A DNA stretch of 20,087 nt, taken from contig JAJDXU010000169.1 of NCBI GenBank assembly GCA_022823105.1, forward strand, positions 1 to 20,087, given 5' to 3'. A program made the translations under genes and the position numbers. Positions 7,574 through 15,032 of the stretch are shown here, piece after piece; position 1 is the first letter of the stretch; every line of letters starts with the position of its first letter. The notes beneath the pieces were generated by a model, which saw nothing but the letters and a program-made list of their open reading frames with translations, did no database searches and was not told the origin of the DNA. The stretch comes from Dehalococcoidia bacterium. GTDB taxonomy: Bacteria; Chloroflexota; Dehalococcoidia; Lucifugimonadales; UBA3495.

Positions 7574-8415
7574 CACCGGGCTCTGTACCGAGGGTGGTCC
7601 TCTGGCCACACGCCATCCAGCGAACCCCATTCGTCCATCGATAGCGTTGCCGGCCTTCGTTTGCCATCCACGCCCGCTTCGGACAGCACGTGTTCGACCA
7701 CATCAGCCGTAGCGCCCGAGCCCTGCATCAGGCAGTTCCTGAGTTGTTTTCTGGGCGCTGTAAATCCCGCCCGCACCAGGTCGAAAAACTGCTGGGTGTC
7801 CACAACTGCCGCCGCCGGCTGAGCGAGAACGTCAAGCTTGATCACCGACGACGCTACCTTGGGCGGGGGCCGGAATGCCCTGGGCGGCACATGGGTCACC
7901 GTGGACGCTTTCGCATAAAACTGCGTAGCCACCGACATCAGAGTCATCGCACCGGGTTTGGCAGTCATCGCCTCGCCCACCTCCCGCTGCACCATTACCA
8001 CCATCAACGTCGGGGGGATATCCGATTCCAGGAAGCGCCGCATGATCGGCGCCGCCGCGTAATAAGGCAGGTTCGCGACCAACTTGTACGGTACGCCATC
8101 ACCCACCAACTCGGCGATCTCGATCTGGCGTGCGTCCCGGTTGTGCACCGTCAGGTTTCCGGGTGCTCCCAGCCGCCCCGGCAAGTCGGACGCCAGCCTT
8201 GGGTCCAACTCAACCGCCACCACTCCGCCCGCCCGCGCGACCAGCCTCCTGGTCAGTATGCCGGCCCCGGGTCCGACCTCCAGCACGGTGTCCGCGTCAT
8301 CCGCTTCAGCCGCGGCCACGATTCGATTGGCGACGCCTGGATCAATCAGGAAATGCTGGCCCAGCGATTTTCGGGGCCGGCGTCGTGTCTCTCGCTGTAT
8401 GCCAGGGATGGTCAT
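7573..8415 (-). CDS. rsmA: 16S rRNA dimethyladenosine transferase
   Basis: This is the predicted KsgA/RsmA methyltransferase, which dimethylates the two adjacent adenosines in the 3'-terminal helix of 16S rRNA during small-subunit maturation. It has 280 residues. N-terminal KSLGQHFL (16-23) is characteristic. The SAM-binding loop is LEVGPGAG (45-52), the catalytic motif is NLPYY (115-119), and FRPPPKVASSVI marks the C-terminal side. The only ATG before the conserved LGQHFL is at 8415, just five bases beyond the T-run that ends the SRP RNA gene, so there is no room for an independent leader. No purine-rich Shine-Dalgarno lies at normal spacing. Expression probably depends on readthrough from the SRP RNA transcript or on leaderless initiation. 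The stop overlaps ispE. Confidence 0.96.
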   Translation of the reverse strand: MTIPGIQRETRRRPRKSLGQHFLIDPGVANRIVAAAEADDADTVLEVGPGAGILTRRLVARAGGVVAVELDPRLASDLPGRLGAPGNLTVHNRDARQIEIAELVGDGVPYKLVANLPYYAAAPIMRRFLESDIPPTLMVVMVQREVGEAMTAKPGAMTLMSVATQFYAKASTVTHVPPRAFRPPPKVASSVIKLDVLAQPAAAVVDTQQFFDLVRAGFTAPRKQLRNCLMQGSGATADVVEHVLSEAGVDGKRRPATLSMDEWGSLDGVWPEDHPRYRAR

Positions 8416-8420
8416 ATAAT

Positions 8421-8426
8421 AAAAAA
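8421..8426 (-). terminator. U-run at the SRP RNA 3' end
   Basis: Six consecutive T residues on the minus strand follow the closing strand of helix 5 of the SRP RNA. The long-range helix itself, not a compact local hairpin, precedes the run, so termination may be incomplete. That would let transcription continue into rsmA, whose ATG is at 8415. Confidence 0.5.
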
Positions 8427-8697
8427 GTGGCCGAGCACCTCCCTTTGACTACAGCCTGGGGGCATATCGTCGGGACTGGCTCGGGCCAGGCGCTCCCACG
8501 GCACCCCCGGGGCATCGCTTACCGTTGCTGCCGTCAAGCCCTGGCGGGGTTCACGAGCCCGAGCCGCGTGGGACCCGGCCGTCAGCGCCACTCCCTGGGA
8601 AATTGGCCCTTGCGCCTTGCCGAGGGGAGGAATTCCACCCCGCTGTGGCGGGTTGCGGGTGTAGGGCACCGCCAGCTCCCCGTGTAGCACGACCACT
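8426..8697 (-). ncRNA. ffs: Large-type bacterial SRP RNA
   Basis: The minus strand carries all the landmarks of a Bacillus-size signal recognition particle RNA (about 272 nt). The 5' Alu domain reads CGUGCUACACGGGGAG then GGCGGUGCCCU, closely matching the B. subtilis 6S-like scRNA. The S domain contains GUGAACCCCGCCAGGGC, then the helix 8 loop and GGCAGCAACGGUAAGC. The 5' end AGUGGUCG (8697-8690) pairs over eight positions with the 3' end CGGCCACU (8433-8426) to close helix 5. The helix 8 tetraloop is UGAC (8533-8536) rather than GGAA. The product binds Ffh and targets ribosomes making membrane proteins. A TTGACA promoter lies at the expected distance. The open frame across this stretch is spurious. 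Confidence 0.95.
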
Positions 8698-8702
8698 AGT
8701 TC

Positions 8703-8731
8703 ATGGTATGCGGGCATCGCCCGGGTGTCAA
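8703..8731 (-). promoter_or_regulatory. SRP RNA promoter
   Basis: On the minus strand a perfect TTGACA (8731-8726) is followed after 17 bases by TACCAT (8708-8703). The predicted start, six or seven bases later, falls at about 8697, exactly where helix 5 of the SRP RNA begins. The -35 lies 29 bases past the stop of the upstream LLM gene, so the RNA has its own strong promoter. Confidence 0.8.
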
Positions 8732-8759
8732 TGAACTGAACCCGCCCGCCCGCGCCGGC

Positions 8760-9719
8760 TCACCGTTCCCGGAAATGGGGCACGATGTCCTTGGCGATCA
8801 CTTCCAGATGCCTCCGCCTGTCCTCCCGCGGCGCGGCAATGCTGAAAACGACATACCGGGCGCCAGCGTCAATGTACTCCTGTAGCCTGTCGATGCACAT
8901 CTTTGGCGTGCCCAGCAGGCAATAGCGTCGAACTATATTGATGAACTCGCCGCCATACAGGTATTGGTTGCCCAGCGATTCCGCCGCCGTTCGCGCCGCC
9001 TGCTCCTCCGTCGGCGCCAGTGTGATGTACGGAAAAAACGCCCACTGGAAATTTGTGAGGTCGCGATCCTCCTCGCGGGCGAATTGCTCGATCTTTCCCA
9101 CGCTGTCCCGGTAGCGTTCCGGACTGTAAAAATACGGGAGCCAGCCGTCCCCATACTTCACCGCACGCTTCATCGCCGCGTCCCGTCGTCCGGCTACCCA
9201 GACCGGCGGGTGTGGCTTCTGCGCCGGCTTGGGGTTGATCGCAGCAGCGTCCAGCGTGTAGTGCCGTCCACGCACCGACACGTCGTCCTCCGTCCACAAC
9301 CTCCGCAGAGCGTCCAGGCATTCGTCCGTCCTTCTGCCCCGTGCGCGAATGTCCATCCCCGCGTTTTCGTACTCCATAGGAAACTCGCCGCCCACGCCAA
9401 CGCCAAGCGTGAGCCGCCCGCCGGATGCGATGTCCAGCGTCGCCGTCATCCTCGCCAGAATCAGGGGATGATAAAATGGCGCCAAAGTCACCGAGCTCAC
9501 GATCCTCATCCGTTCCGTCGCTCCGGCGGCTACGGCCAGCAAAGGCAGCGCCGCATGAGTCGGTCCCGGCGGTCTTCCCCGCATGAAATGCTCCCCGGCG
9601 CCCATGTACTCGAACCCCAGGGACTCCATCAGGCGTGCTTGTTCGACGGTGCGGTCTGCCGGCAAAGCCATGCCGGCCCCGAAATGCAGGTCATTGTTCG
9701 TTGCAGCGTTTGACGACAT
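8760..9719 (-). CDS. LLM-class flavin-dependent oxidoreductase
   Basis: This is a 319-residue luciferase-like (bacterial luciferase/F420) TIM-barrel oxidoreductase. Supporting segments are the early GFEYMGAGEH, the central LASGGR-type stretch DIASGGRLTLGVGVGG followed by EF, then RGRRTDECL, PKPAQKPHPPVWVAGR and YGDGWLPY, and the C-terminal substrate-closing region. These are typical of the F420- or FMN-using monooxygenase/reductase group. The cofactor and substrate cannot be told from the sequence. The ATG at 9719 follows a plausible promoter (9769-9797). It is transcribed away from the SDR gene at 9900 and sits upstream of, but is promoter-separated from, the SRP RNA. Such paralogues are numerous in some Chloroflexota, where they are thought to oxidise recalcitrant organics. 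Confidence 0.88.
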   Translation of the reverse strand: MSSNAATNNDLHFGAGMALPADRTVEQARLMESLGFEYMGAGEHFMRGRPPGPTHAALPLLAVAAGATERMRIVSSVTLAPFYHPLILARMTATLDIASGGRLTLGVGVGGEFPMEYENAGMDIRARGRRTDECLDALRRLWTEDDVSVRGRHYTLDAAAINPKPAQKPHPPVWVAGRRDAAMKRAVKYGDGWLPYFYSPERYRDSVGKIEQFAREEDRDLTNFQWAFFPYITLAPTEEQAARTAAESLGNQYLYGGEFINIVRRYCLLGTPKMCIDRLQEYIDAGARYVVFSIAAPREDRRRHLEVIAKDIVPHFRER

Positions 9720-9768
9720 GGTAGCCTTGCGCCTCGTTTCAGTTTTTCGGCCCGTTCAGGCGGCGGCC

Positions 9769-9797
9769 ATTGTACTTCACCATCACGGGCCCGGCAA
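9769..9797 (-). promoter_or_regulatory. Candidate promoter for the LLM gene
   Basis: On the minus strand TTGCCG (9797-9792) and TACAAT (9774-9769) are separated by 17 bases. The predicted start leaves a leader of about 43 bases before the ATG at 9719. It lies back to back with a candidate promoter for the rightward SDR gene. Confidence 0.45.
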
Positions 9798-9841
9798 AAC
9801 GGATCGGTTGCAACAAACAAAACCGTCCCAGTTTTCGCCGA

Positions 9842-9850
9842 TGTTATACT
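9842..9850 (+). promoter_or_regulatory. Candidate extended -10 for the SDR gene
   Basis: TGTTATACT is an extended -10 element (TGn then TATACT at 9845-9850). No good -35 is seen at 16-18 bases, which extended -10 promoters tolerate. The start would lie near 9857, about 43 bases before the ATG at 9900. Confidence 0.4.
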
Positions 9851-9899
9851 TGAACCACTGACCAATGGGCACTGCTGCAGGCCAAATTTCGGAATTTGT

Positions 9900-10829
9900 A
9901 TGACAGTCCTCGTAACGGGCGCAAACGGTTTTTTGGGCCGTCGCGTGGTCCAGCATCTGTTGGATACTCATCACGAGGTCCGCGCAATGGTCCGCCGGCC
10001 GGGCAGCGAGAGCGTATTTTCGACCCCTCCAACCGAAGTTTGTTACGGCAACGTGACCGATCCCGACGCTCTCACCGAGGCCTGTCGCGGCATCGCGGAA
10101 GTGATCCACCTCGTGGCCGTCATTCGCGGTGGCCCGCGCCAATTCGATGCCATCAACAGGCAGGGCACCGCCAACGTAGTCGCTGCCGCCAGGGGCGCCG
10201 GTTCTGTGCGCCGATTCGTTCACCTCAGCGCCGTCGGCGCCGCCAACGTACCCCACCAGCGGTATCTCCATTCCAAGTGGGCTGGCGAGCAGGAGGTCGT
10301 AAACTGCGGCATACCCTACGTCATCATTCGCCCGTCCCTGATTTTCGGCCCCGGCGATGAATTCACCAACGCCGTCGCCGCCTTGGTGCGCTCTCTCCCC
10401 ATTACACCGGTAATCGGCTCCGGCAACAATCGCCTGCAGCCCATCCATGTGGATGACGTTGCCCGTTGCGTGTCCCTGTCGTTGAGCGGTAACATCCGCG
10501 GCAACCGGACAGTCGATATCGGCGGACCCGACCAGCTCTCCTATAACGAAATCGTCCGTGTCGTTTCTCGGGTTCTGGGCCGTCGGCGGCTGTTGGTCAA
10601 TGTTCCCCTCTGGAAATTCCGCCTGCCGATAGCATTGATGGAGTTGCTCACGCCGCGACCACCCATCAACAGCGCCATGCTCCAGTTGATCACCCTTCGC
10701 AATGTTGCCGGTCCTGACTCCGTCCAGCAAGAGTTCGGGTTCCGGCCCAGATCCCTGGCGGGGAATATCGACCACGTCAAAACCATGACGTTTGGCCAGG
10801 CATTCCGCACCAACCTTGGCCTCGGTTGA
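9900..10829 (+). CDS. NAD(P)-binding SDR, NDUFA9-like epimerase family
   Basis: This is a 309-residue extended/atypical short-chain dehydrogenase. The nucleotide-binding loop TGANGFLG (6-13) opens the protein. S110 (HLSAVGA), Y122 and K126 (YLHSK) make up the catalytic Ser-Tyr-Lys pattern. RPSLIFGPGD and QPIHVDDVA are typical of the group resembling the NDUFA9 accessory subunit of complex I and related sugar-epimerase-like proteins. The C-terminal part (WKFRLPIALMELLTPRPP) includes a hydrophobic stretch, often seen in membrane-associated members. The substrate is unknown. It is divergently transcribed from the LLM gene, and folC begins seven bases after its stop, so they are probably cotranscribed. 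A ubiquinone- or lipid-related role is possible but unproven. Confidence 0.88.
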   Translation: MTVLVTGANGFLGRRVVQHLLDTHHEVRAMVRRPGSESVFSTPPTEVCYGNVTDPDALTEACRGIAEVIHLVAVIRGGPRQFDAINRQGTANVVAAARGAGSVRRFVHLSAVGAANVPHQRYLHSKWAGEQEVVNCGIPYVIIRPSLIFGPGDEFTNAVAALVRSLPITPVIGSGNNRLQPIHVDDVARCVSLSLSGNIRGNRTVDIGGPDQLSYNEIVRVVSRVLGRRRLLVNVPLWKFRLPIALMELLTPRPPINSAMLQLITLRNVAGPDSVQQEFGFRPRSLAGNIDHVKTMTFGQAFRTNLGLG

Positions 10830-10836
10830 TGCTCTG

Positions 10837-12210
10837 ATGGATTACCAGGACGCAATCTCGCGCCTCTTGTCGCTGGTCGATCACGAACGCAGCGTTCCGG
10901 CGCTTCCCCGTCAGAAGCGCATCTATGATCTGCGGAACGTCCAGCTCCTGCTGGATCGCATGGGCAGCCCCCACCGGCTGCCCGGCATCGTTCACGTCGC
11001 CGGCACCAAGGGCAAGGGCAGCACGGCGGCCATGGTTGAGTCCATATTGCGCGCCGCCGGTCATTCCACCGGGTTTTACTCGTCACCCCATTTGCACACG
11101 TTTCGGGAACGCATCCGCATCAATGGCGAGCCCGTCTCACCCGGGCGTTTCGCTCGCCTCACCGAGGCCGTCTGGCTGCACCACATCGCCAACGCGGCCG
11201 ACCCGGACGCTGGCCCCGCGACCCTGTTCGAATTCCTGACGGCCATGGCTTTCCTCGCCTTTGCCGAATCCCAAACCGATTTCAACGTCATTGAGGTCGG
11301 CCTTGGTGGTCGCCTTGACGCCACCAATGTGGTTACGCCGGCTGTCAGCGTGATCACCCCGGTCAGCTTGGATCATACCGCGATCCTCGGAGACACCATT
11401 GGCGAAATCGCCGCCGACAAAGCCGGCATCATCAAGCCCGGCATCCCCGTGGTCGCGTCGCCGCAATTTCCGGACGCCATGCTGGCAATCCGCGCCGCCG
11501 CGACCGCCCAATCCGCGCCACTGGTTGCTGTTGCCGACGCATCCGCATGGTCGGTGGACTCCGTGTCTGCGGATGGTCAGCGGTTGATTATCCAAACCCG
11601 GCGCGATGTGTACCACCCGATTGTGCCCATTTTGGGCGACTTTCAGGCCACCAACGCGGCTGTCGCAGTGGCAGTGGCCGAAACTCTTGCCGACCGGGGC
11701 TGGGACATCCCTAAAGATGCGATCCTGGGTGGATTGGGATCAGTCGAGTGGCCCGCCCGCCTTGAGGTGCTCGTTCGCAACCCCACCATAGTGGCCGATG
11801 GTGCCCACAACGACCACTCCATATCCACGGTGTTGCAAACCTTACAGGCCAGCGTTCCCCACCGGCGCTTGACCGTCGTCGCCGGTTTTTCCAGGGACAA
11901 GCGCGTGTCGGCCATGGTGGATCTCATCGCGAAACGCGCTGACCGCGTGATCGCCGCCCGATCGCGTCATCCCAGGTCCCTCCGCGAGTCCGAAATAGTG
12001 GGCGAATTCCTCGGTGCCGGCTTCAAAAAAGTCGCATTGTCAGAATCCAACAACGTAGCGGATGCCATCGGTTCTGCCGTCGCCGACGCCGACGCCGACG
12101 ACCTGGTACTCGTGACGGGCTCGCTGTTCGTCGCCGCCGAAGCGCGCGAGGCGGTCCTGGGCATCGAACCTGAAACGTACCCGGACCTGCTTCCGCCGGA
12201 CCTCAGGTAG
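10837..12210 (+). CDS. folC: Folylpolyglutamate / dihydrofolate synthase
   Basis: This predicted Mur-ligase-family enzyme adds glutamate to dihydropteroate and/or folates using ATP. The P-loop is GTKGKGS (56-62, K60). HLHTFRERIRIN, EVGLGGRLDATNV, SLDHTAILGDT and DKAGIIKPG follow in the family order, then the linker PARLEVL and DGAHN (D321, H324, N325) of the C-terminal domain. It has 457 residues from the ATG at 10837. An upstream TTG at 10792 would overlap the SDR by 38 bases. ATG 10837 is preferred because the N-terminus MDYQDAISRLLSL matches the usual FolC beginning. Whether it is bifunctional (folate and dihydrofolate) cannot be read directly. It follows the SDR by seven bases and precedes fabF copy 2 by 56. 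Confidence 0.95.
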   Translation: MDYQDAISRLLSLVDHERSVPALPRQKRIYDLRNVQLLLDRMGSPHRLPGIVHVAGTKGKGSTAAMVESILRAAGHSTGFYSSPHLHTFRERIRINGEPVSPGRFARLTEAVWLHHIANAADPDAGPATLFEFLTAMAFLAFAESQTDFNVIEVGLGGRLDATNVVTPAVSVITPVSLDHTAILGDTIGEIAADKAGIIKPGIPVVASPQFPDAMLAIRAAATAQSAPLVAVADASAWSVDSVSADGQRLIIQTRRDVYHPIVPILGDFQATNAAVAVAVAETLADRGWDIPKDAILGGLGSVEWPARLEVLVRNPTIVADGAHNDHSISTVLQTLQASVPHRRLTVVAGFSRDKRVSAMVDLIAKRADRVIAARSRHPRSLRESEIVGEFLGAGFKKVALSESNNVADAIGSAVADADADDLVLVTGSLFVAAEAREAVLGIEPETYPDLLPPDLR

Positions 12211-12266
12211 ATGCGTCCTGATATGTTCCCCGCCAAACCTAAGTTCCCGATCCACTGCGGTTTGTC

Positions 12267-13520
12267 ATGAACTCGCACGCTCCCCGACGCGTCGTAGTCA
12301 CAGGCCTCGGCGCCATCACGCCTTTGGGCCTCACAGCCGACGAATTCTGGTCCAACTTGTTGGCCGGGGTCTCCGGGATCGGCCCCATGACTCTATGCGA
12401 CCCGACCGACTACCCGTGCCGGATCGCGGGGCAAGCCGATGACTTCGACCCAACCAACTACATGGGCAACCGCGAGGCCCGGCGAATGGCCCGCTTCTCC
12501 CAGTTGGCCGTGGCCGCCGCGCTGCAGGCGGTCGAGGACTCAAACCTCGACACCACCGCTGAGGACCCCTACCGCGTGGGAGTATTGCTGGGTAACGGTA
12601 ACGGCGGGTTCCCCACACTGGAAGAAAACTGCCGGATCTTGGCTGATCGCGGCGGGATGCGGATGTCGCCGTTCTTTTTCCCGATGATCCTTCCCAACAT
12701 GGCTGCCGCCAACGTCAGCCAGTACGTCGGTGCCCACGGCTACAACTCCACCGCCACCACGGCCTGCGCCGCTTCCAATAGCGCCATCGGCGAGGCGTTG
12801 CAGGCCATTCGCCATGGTATCGCCGACGTCATGTTGGCCGGTGGCGCCGAGGCCGGAATCAGCCAACTGGGTCTGGCCGGGTTCGCAGTCATGAGGGCGC
12901 TCAGCACCCGCAATGATGAGCCCCAACGCGCGAGCCGGCCTTTCGATGCCGAGCGCGACGGTTTCGTCCCTGCGGAAGGGGCCGGAGTTTTGATCCTGGA
13001 GGAACGCGAGCGGGCTATGGCTCGCGGGGCCAATATCCTGTGCGAGTTATCTGGATTCGGCGCCACCTCGGACGCGGGCCACCTGGTGCAGCCCCAGGAG
13101 TCTGGCGCCAGCGCCGCCCGCGCCATGGCGAACGCCATCGAAGATGCCGGTTTGGTGCCCGAAGACGTGCATTACATTAACGCCCACGGTACGTCCACGC
13201 CTTTGAATGATGCAGTGGAAACGGTCGCCATCAAGCGCCTGTTCATGGACGCCGCCCATGCCATACCGGTCAGCAGCACCAAGAGCATGATCGGCCATTC
13301 GCTGGGCGCCTCCGGCGCATTGGAAGCCGTGGCCTGCGTCAAAACCATAGTCGACCAGCAGATTCATCCCACCGCCAACTACGAGCATCCGGACCCCGAG
13401 TGCGATCTGGACTACGTTCCGAACCGGGCACGGGCGGCGGAAGTCTCGACGGTCTTGTCAAACGCGTTCGGTTTCGGAGGTCAGAACGCCTGTCTGATAT
13501 TCCGGCGCCACTTGCCCTGA
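12267..13520 (+). CDS. fabF: Beta-ketoacyl-ACP synthase II (copy 2)
   Basis: This is a second predicted condensing enzyme of fatty acid elongation, 417 residues. The nucleophile is C167 in TTACAASNSAIG, the histidines are H307 (NAHGTSTPLND) and H344 (KSMIGHSLGASG), the lysine is K339, and the final glycine loop is NAFGFGGQN. It is clearly paralogous to the copy at 2687, with the same length, collinear motifs and a shared CDLDYVPN near the end. It differs around the nucleophile and in the mid-region (GNGNGGFPTLEENC versus GSGIGGLSTLTEQH). No other fab gene is adjacent. A terminator-like hairpin at 13562 closes the unit. It could be a true FabF or a related ketosynthase of a specialised lipid route. 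Confidence 0.92.
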   Translation: MNSHAPRRVVVTGLGAITPLGLTADEFWSNLLAGVSGIGPMTLCDPTDYPCRIAGQADDFDPTNYMGNREARRMARFSQLAVAAALQAVEDSNLDTTAEDPYRVGVLLGNGNGGFPTLEENCRILADRGGMRMSPFFFPMILPNMAAANVSQYVGAHGYNSTATTACAASNSAIGEALQAIRHGIADVMLAGGAEAGISQLGLAGFAVMRALSTRNDEPQRASRPFDAERDGFVPAEGAGVLILEERERAMARGANILCELSGFGATSDAGHLVQPQESGASAARAMANAIEDAGLVPEDVHYINAHGTSTPLNDAVETVAIKRLFMDAAHAIPVSSTKSMIGHSLGASGALEAVACVKTIVDQQIHPTANYEHPDPECDLDYVPNRARAAEVSTVLSNAFGFGGQNACLIFRRHLP

Positions 13521-13561
13521 CGCCACCGGGCCCCGCGGACGGTTGGCCCCATTAATAAACC

Positions 13562-13590
13562 AAGCGCCGGGACGCGACGACCCGGCGCTT
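13562..13590. terminator. Bidirectional hairpin between convergent genes
   Basis: AAGCGCCGGG (13562-13571) and CCCGGCGCTT (13581-13590) form a perfect 10-bp stem around a 9-base loop. It lies between the fabF stop (13520) and the convergent SWIM gene stop (13616). Neither flank has a long T-run (TT then CCGATTC rightward; GGTTTATTAAT leftward), so it is a plausible but imperfect intrinsic terminator for both. Confidence 0.6.
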
Positions 13591-13615
13591 CCGATTCGAT
13601 CCTTGTCGGTTCGAA

Positions 13616-13873
13616 CTAGACGGAGGCTTCTTCGTGCTGCGGCTGTCTGGCCAGCATCTCGTCGAGCATACGTTGCAAGGCCATCGTGTGGCTGCATACC
13701 CTGCGGGTGGCGAAGAACGCGCACTCACATCGCCAGTCGCCGTCGTGATACCCCACCCGGTACGTGTTGTGGTTGCCCACGAACGACACCTCCAGCGTGT
13801 GGATGTTCACCCGTTCCGGCTCCTCAGCGTACTTGCGTGCTTTGTCAACCTTGCCAATGTAGCTCGAGCTCAT
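13616..13873 (-). CDS. Small SWIM zinc-finger protein
   Basis: This is an 85-residue protein carrying a SWIM-type zinc motif, CxCx(n)CxH, as C49, C51, C60 and H62 (WRCECAFFATRRVCSH). Residues 1-45 are charged and likely helical then beta (VNIHTLEVSFVGNHNTYRV). The ATG at 13873 is chosen because GGAGG lies five bases upstream in ideal position. An in-frame start 36 bases earlier lacks that support. SWIM domains bind DNA or protein in ATPases, MuDR-type transposases and recombination factors. Here the domain stands alone, as it does in a number of small bacterial proteins, and its function is unknown. It converges on fabF and diverges from rny. Confidence 0.82.
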   Translation of the reverse strand: MSSSYIGKVDKARKYAEEPERVNIHTLEVSFVGNHNTYRVGYHDGDWRCECAFFATRRVCSHTMALQRMLDEMLARQPQHEEASV

Positions 13874-14020
13874 CTTTACCTCCGGCGTATTATCGGCCGA
13901 CCGATTCAACTGTCGTCCGCACTGGAAATGTTACCGGTATCGTCAGCCAATAGCAATTCCCTGTAGTCCTCACGCGCCCCGATCTCGCGTCGCCGCCAAC
14001 ACCGTTCATGCGTTGGATTC

Positions 14021-14049
14021 TTGACTTTGACCATCGCCAACACTACGAT
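14021..14049 (+). promoter_or_regulatory. Candidate rny promoter
   Basis: TTGACT (14021-14026) and TACGAT (14044-14049) are separated by 17 bases. A second overlapping pair, TTGACC (14027-14032) and AACAAT (14050-14055), has the same spacing. Transcription would start near 14056-14062, giving a leader of about 45 bases that contains a hairpin and a strong Shine-Dalgarno. Confidence 0.55.
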
Positions 14050-14069
14050 AACAATAGGGCAAAGACATC

Positions 14070-14099
14070 CCGGGCAATGCCCGGACGGACTCAGGAGGT
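14070..14099 (+). promoter_or_regulatory. rny leader hairpin and strong RBS
   Basis: CCGGGC (14070-14075) pairs with GCCCGG (14079-14084) around a 3-base loop. AGGAGGT (14093-14099) follows and sits four bases from the ATG at 14103. The hairpin ends nine bases before the ribosome-binding site, so it may protect the 5' end or tune initiation; that role is inferred. Confidence 0.5.
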
Positions 14100-14102
14100 T
14101 CT

Positions 14103-15032
14103 ATGTTGACCGTTATCTTGTCCGTCCTGGCGGCCGCAGGGCTCGCAACAGGCATAGCAGCGGTGGTTTGGCTGCTGCTATCTACTAAACGCGACGGAAA
14201 CCGACTACAGCGCAGTCGAGAGGAGGCTGCGACCACCATCCAACTGGCGGAGGACGAAAAGCGCAACATCTTGCTGCAGGCTCAGGAAGACGCCCTGAAA
14301 ATCCGCGAAGCCGGTGACAGGGAAATCCAGGAGCAACGCAGGGAACTTAATCGCGTTGAACGCCGCTACATCCAGCGCGAAGAGCAACTTGATCGGAAAA
14401 CGGAATCTCTGGAACACCAGGAATCCGAGTTGGCGAAGCGCGAATCCGACGCCAAGACTGCTTTACAAAAAGCTGATGAACTCACGCACCAACACACCCG
14501 TGAACTGGAGCGCATCGCGGCTCTGAGCACCGATCAGGCACGCGACATCGTGCTCAAACGAGGAGAAGAGGAAGCGTCGCATGAACTGGCTCGCCGTTAC
14601 TACGAGCTGGAGAAAGAACACCAAACTCGGGCCGATGAAAACGCCCGTCGCATCCTGACCCTCGCGATCAATCGCCTCGCTACCGACGTAGTGTCGGAGA
14701 GCACCACATCTGTTGTTTCCCTGCCCAACGATGAGATGAAAGGTCGTCTCATCGGCCGCGAAGGACGTAATATCAGGGCTCTCGAAGCCCGCACCGGCGT
14801 CGACATCATCGTTGACGACACACCCGGAATCGTAACGCTGTCTTGCTTCGACCCGGTTCGCCGGGAGATCGCCAAGCTGGCTCTGACCCAATTGGTGAAG
14901 GACGGGCGGATTCAGCCCGCCCGCATCGAGGAGAGCGTTAACCGTGCAGTCCGGGAAATAGACGAAACATCTGGCGTGCCGGCGAAGATGCCACCTTCGA
15001 GGTTGGCGTCAGCGGGTTGGATCCCGAACTGA
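14103..15032 (+). CDS. rny: RNase Y N-terminal part: membrane anchor, coiled coil, KH
   Basis: This is the first reading frame of the interrupted gene, 309 codons. Residues about 4-26 are a single hydrophobic helix that anchors the enzyme in the membrane. Residues about 30-195 are a long, highly charged coiled coil. The KH RNA-binding domain follows with the loop GRLIGREGRNI and then TPGIVTLSCFDPVRREIA. RIEESVNRAVREIDE is the normal sequence leading to the HD domain, but after codon 288 the frame reads unrelated residues and stops at 15032. The start is supported by AGGAGGT four bases upstream. Confidence 0.85.
   Translation: MLTVILSVLAAAGLATGIAAVVWLLLSTKRDGNRLQRSREEAATTIQLAEDEKRNILLQAQEDALKIREAGDREIQEQRRELNRVERRYIQREEQLDRKTESLEHQESELAKRESDAKTALQKADELTHQHTRELERIAALSTDQARDIVLKRGEEEASHELARRYYELEKEHQTRADENARRILTLAINRLATDVVSESTTSVVSLPNDEMKGRLIGREGRNIRALEARTGVDIIVDDTPGIVTLSCFDPVRREIAKLALTQLVKDGRIQPARIEESVNRAVREIDETSGVPAKMPPSRLASAGWIPN

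Noticed and set aside
8412..8717. A 101-codon leftward open frame upstream of rsmA
   Set aside because: The stretch is the SRP RNA gene; the open frame is incidental.
12083..12102. GCCGAC microrepeat in folC
   Set aside because: Three short copies encode an Ala-Asp run inside a normal protein; this is not distinctive.
14960..14972. Programmed ribosomal frameshift in rny
   Set aside because: No slippery heptamer of the X-XXY-YYZ type is present, and RNase Y is not known to use frameshifting. A missing base explains the break better.
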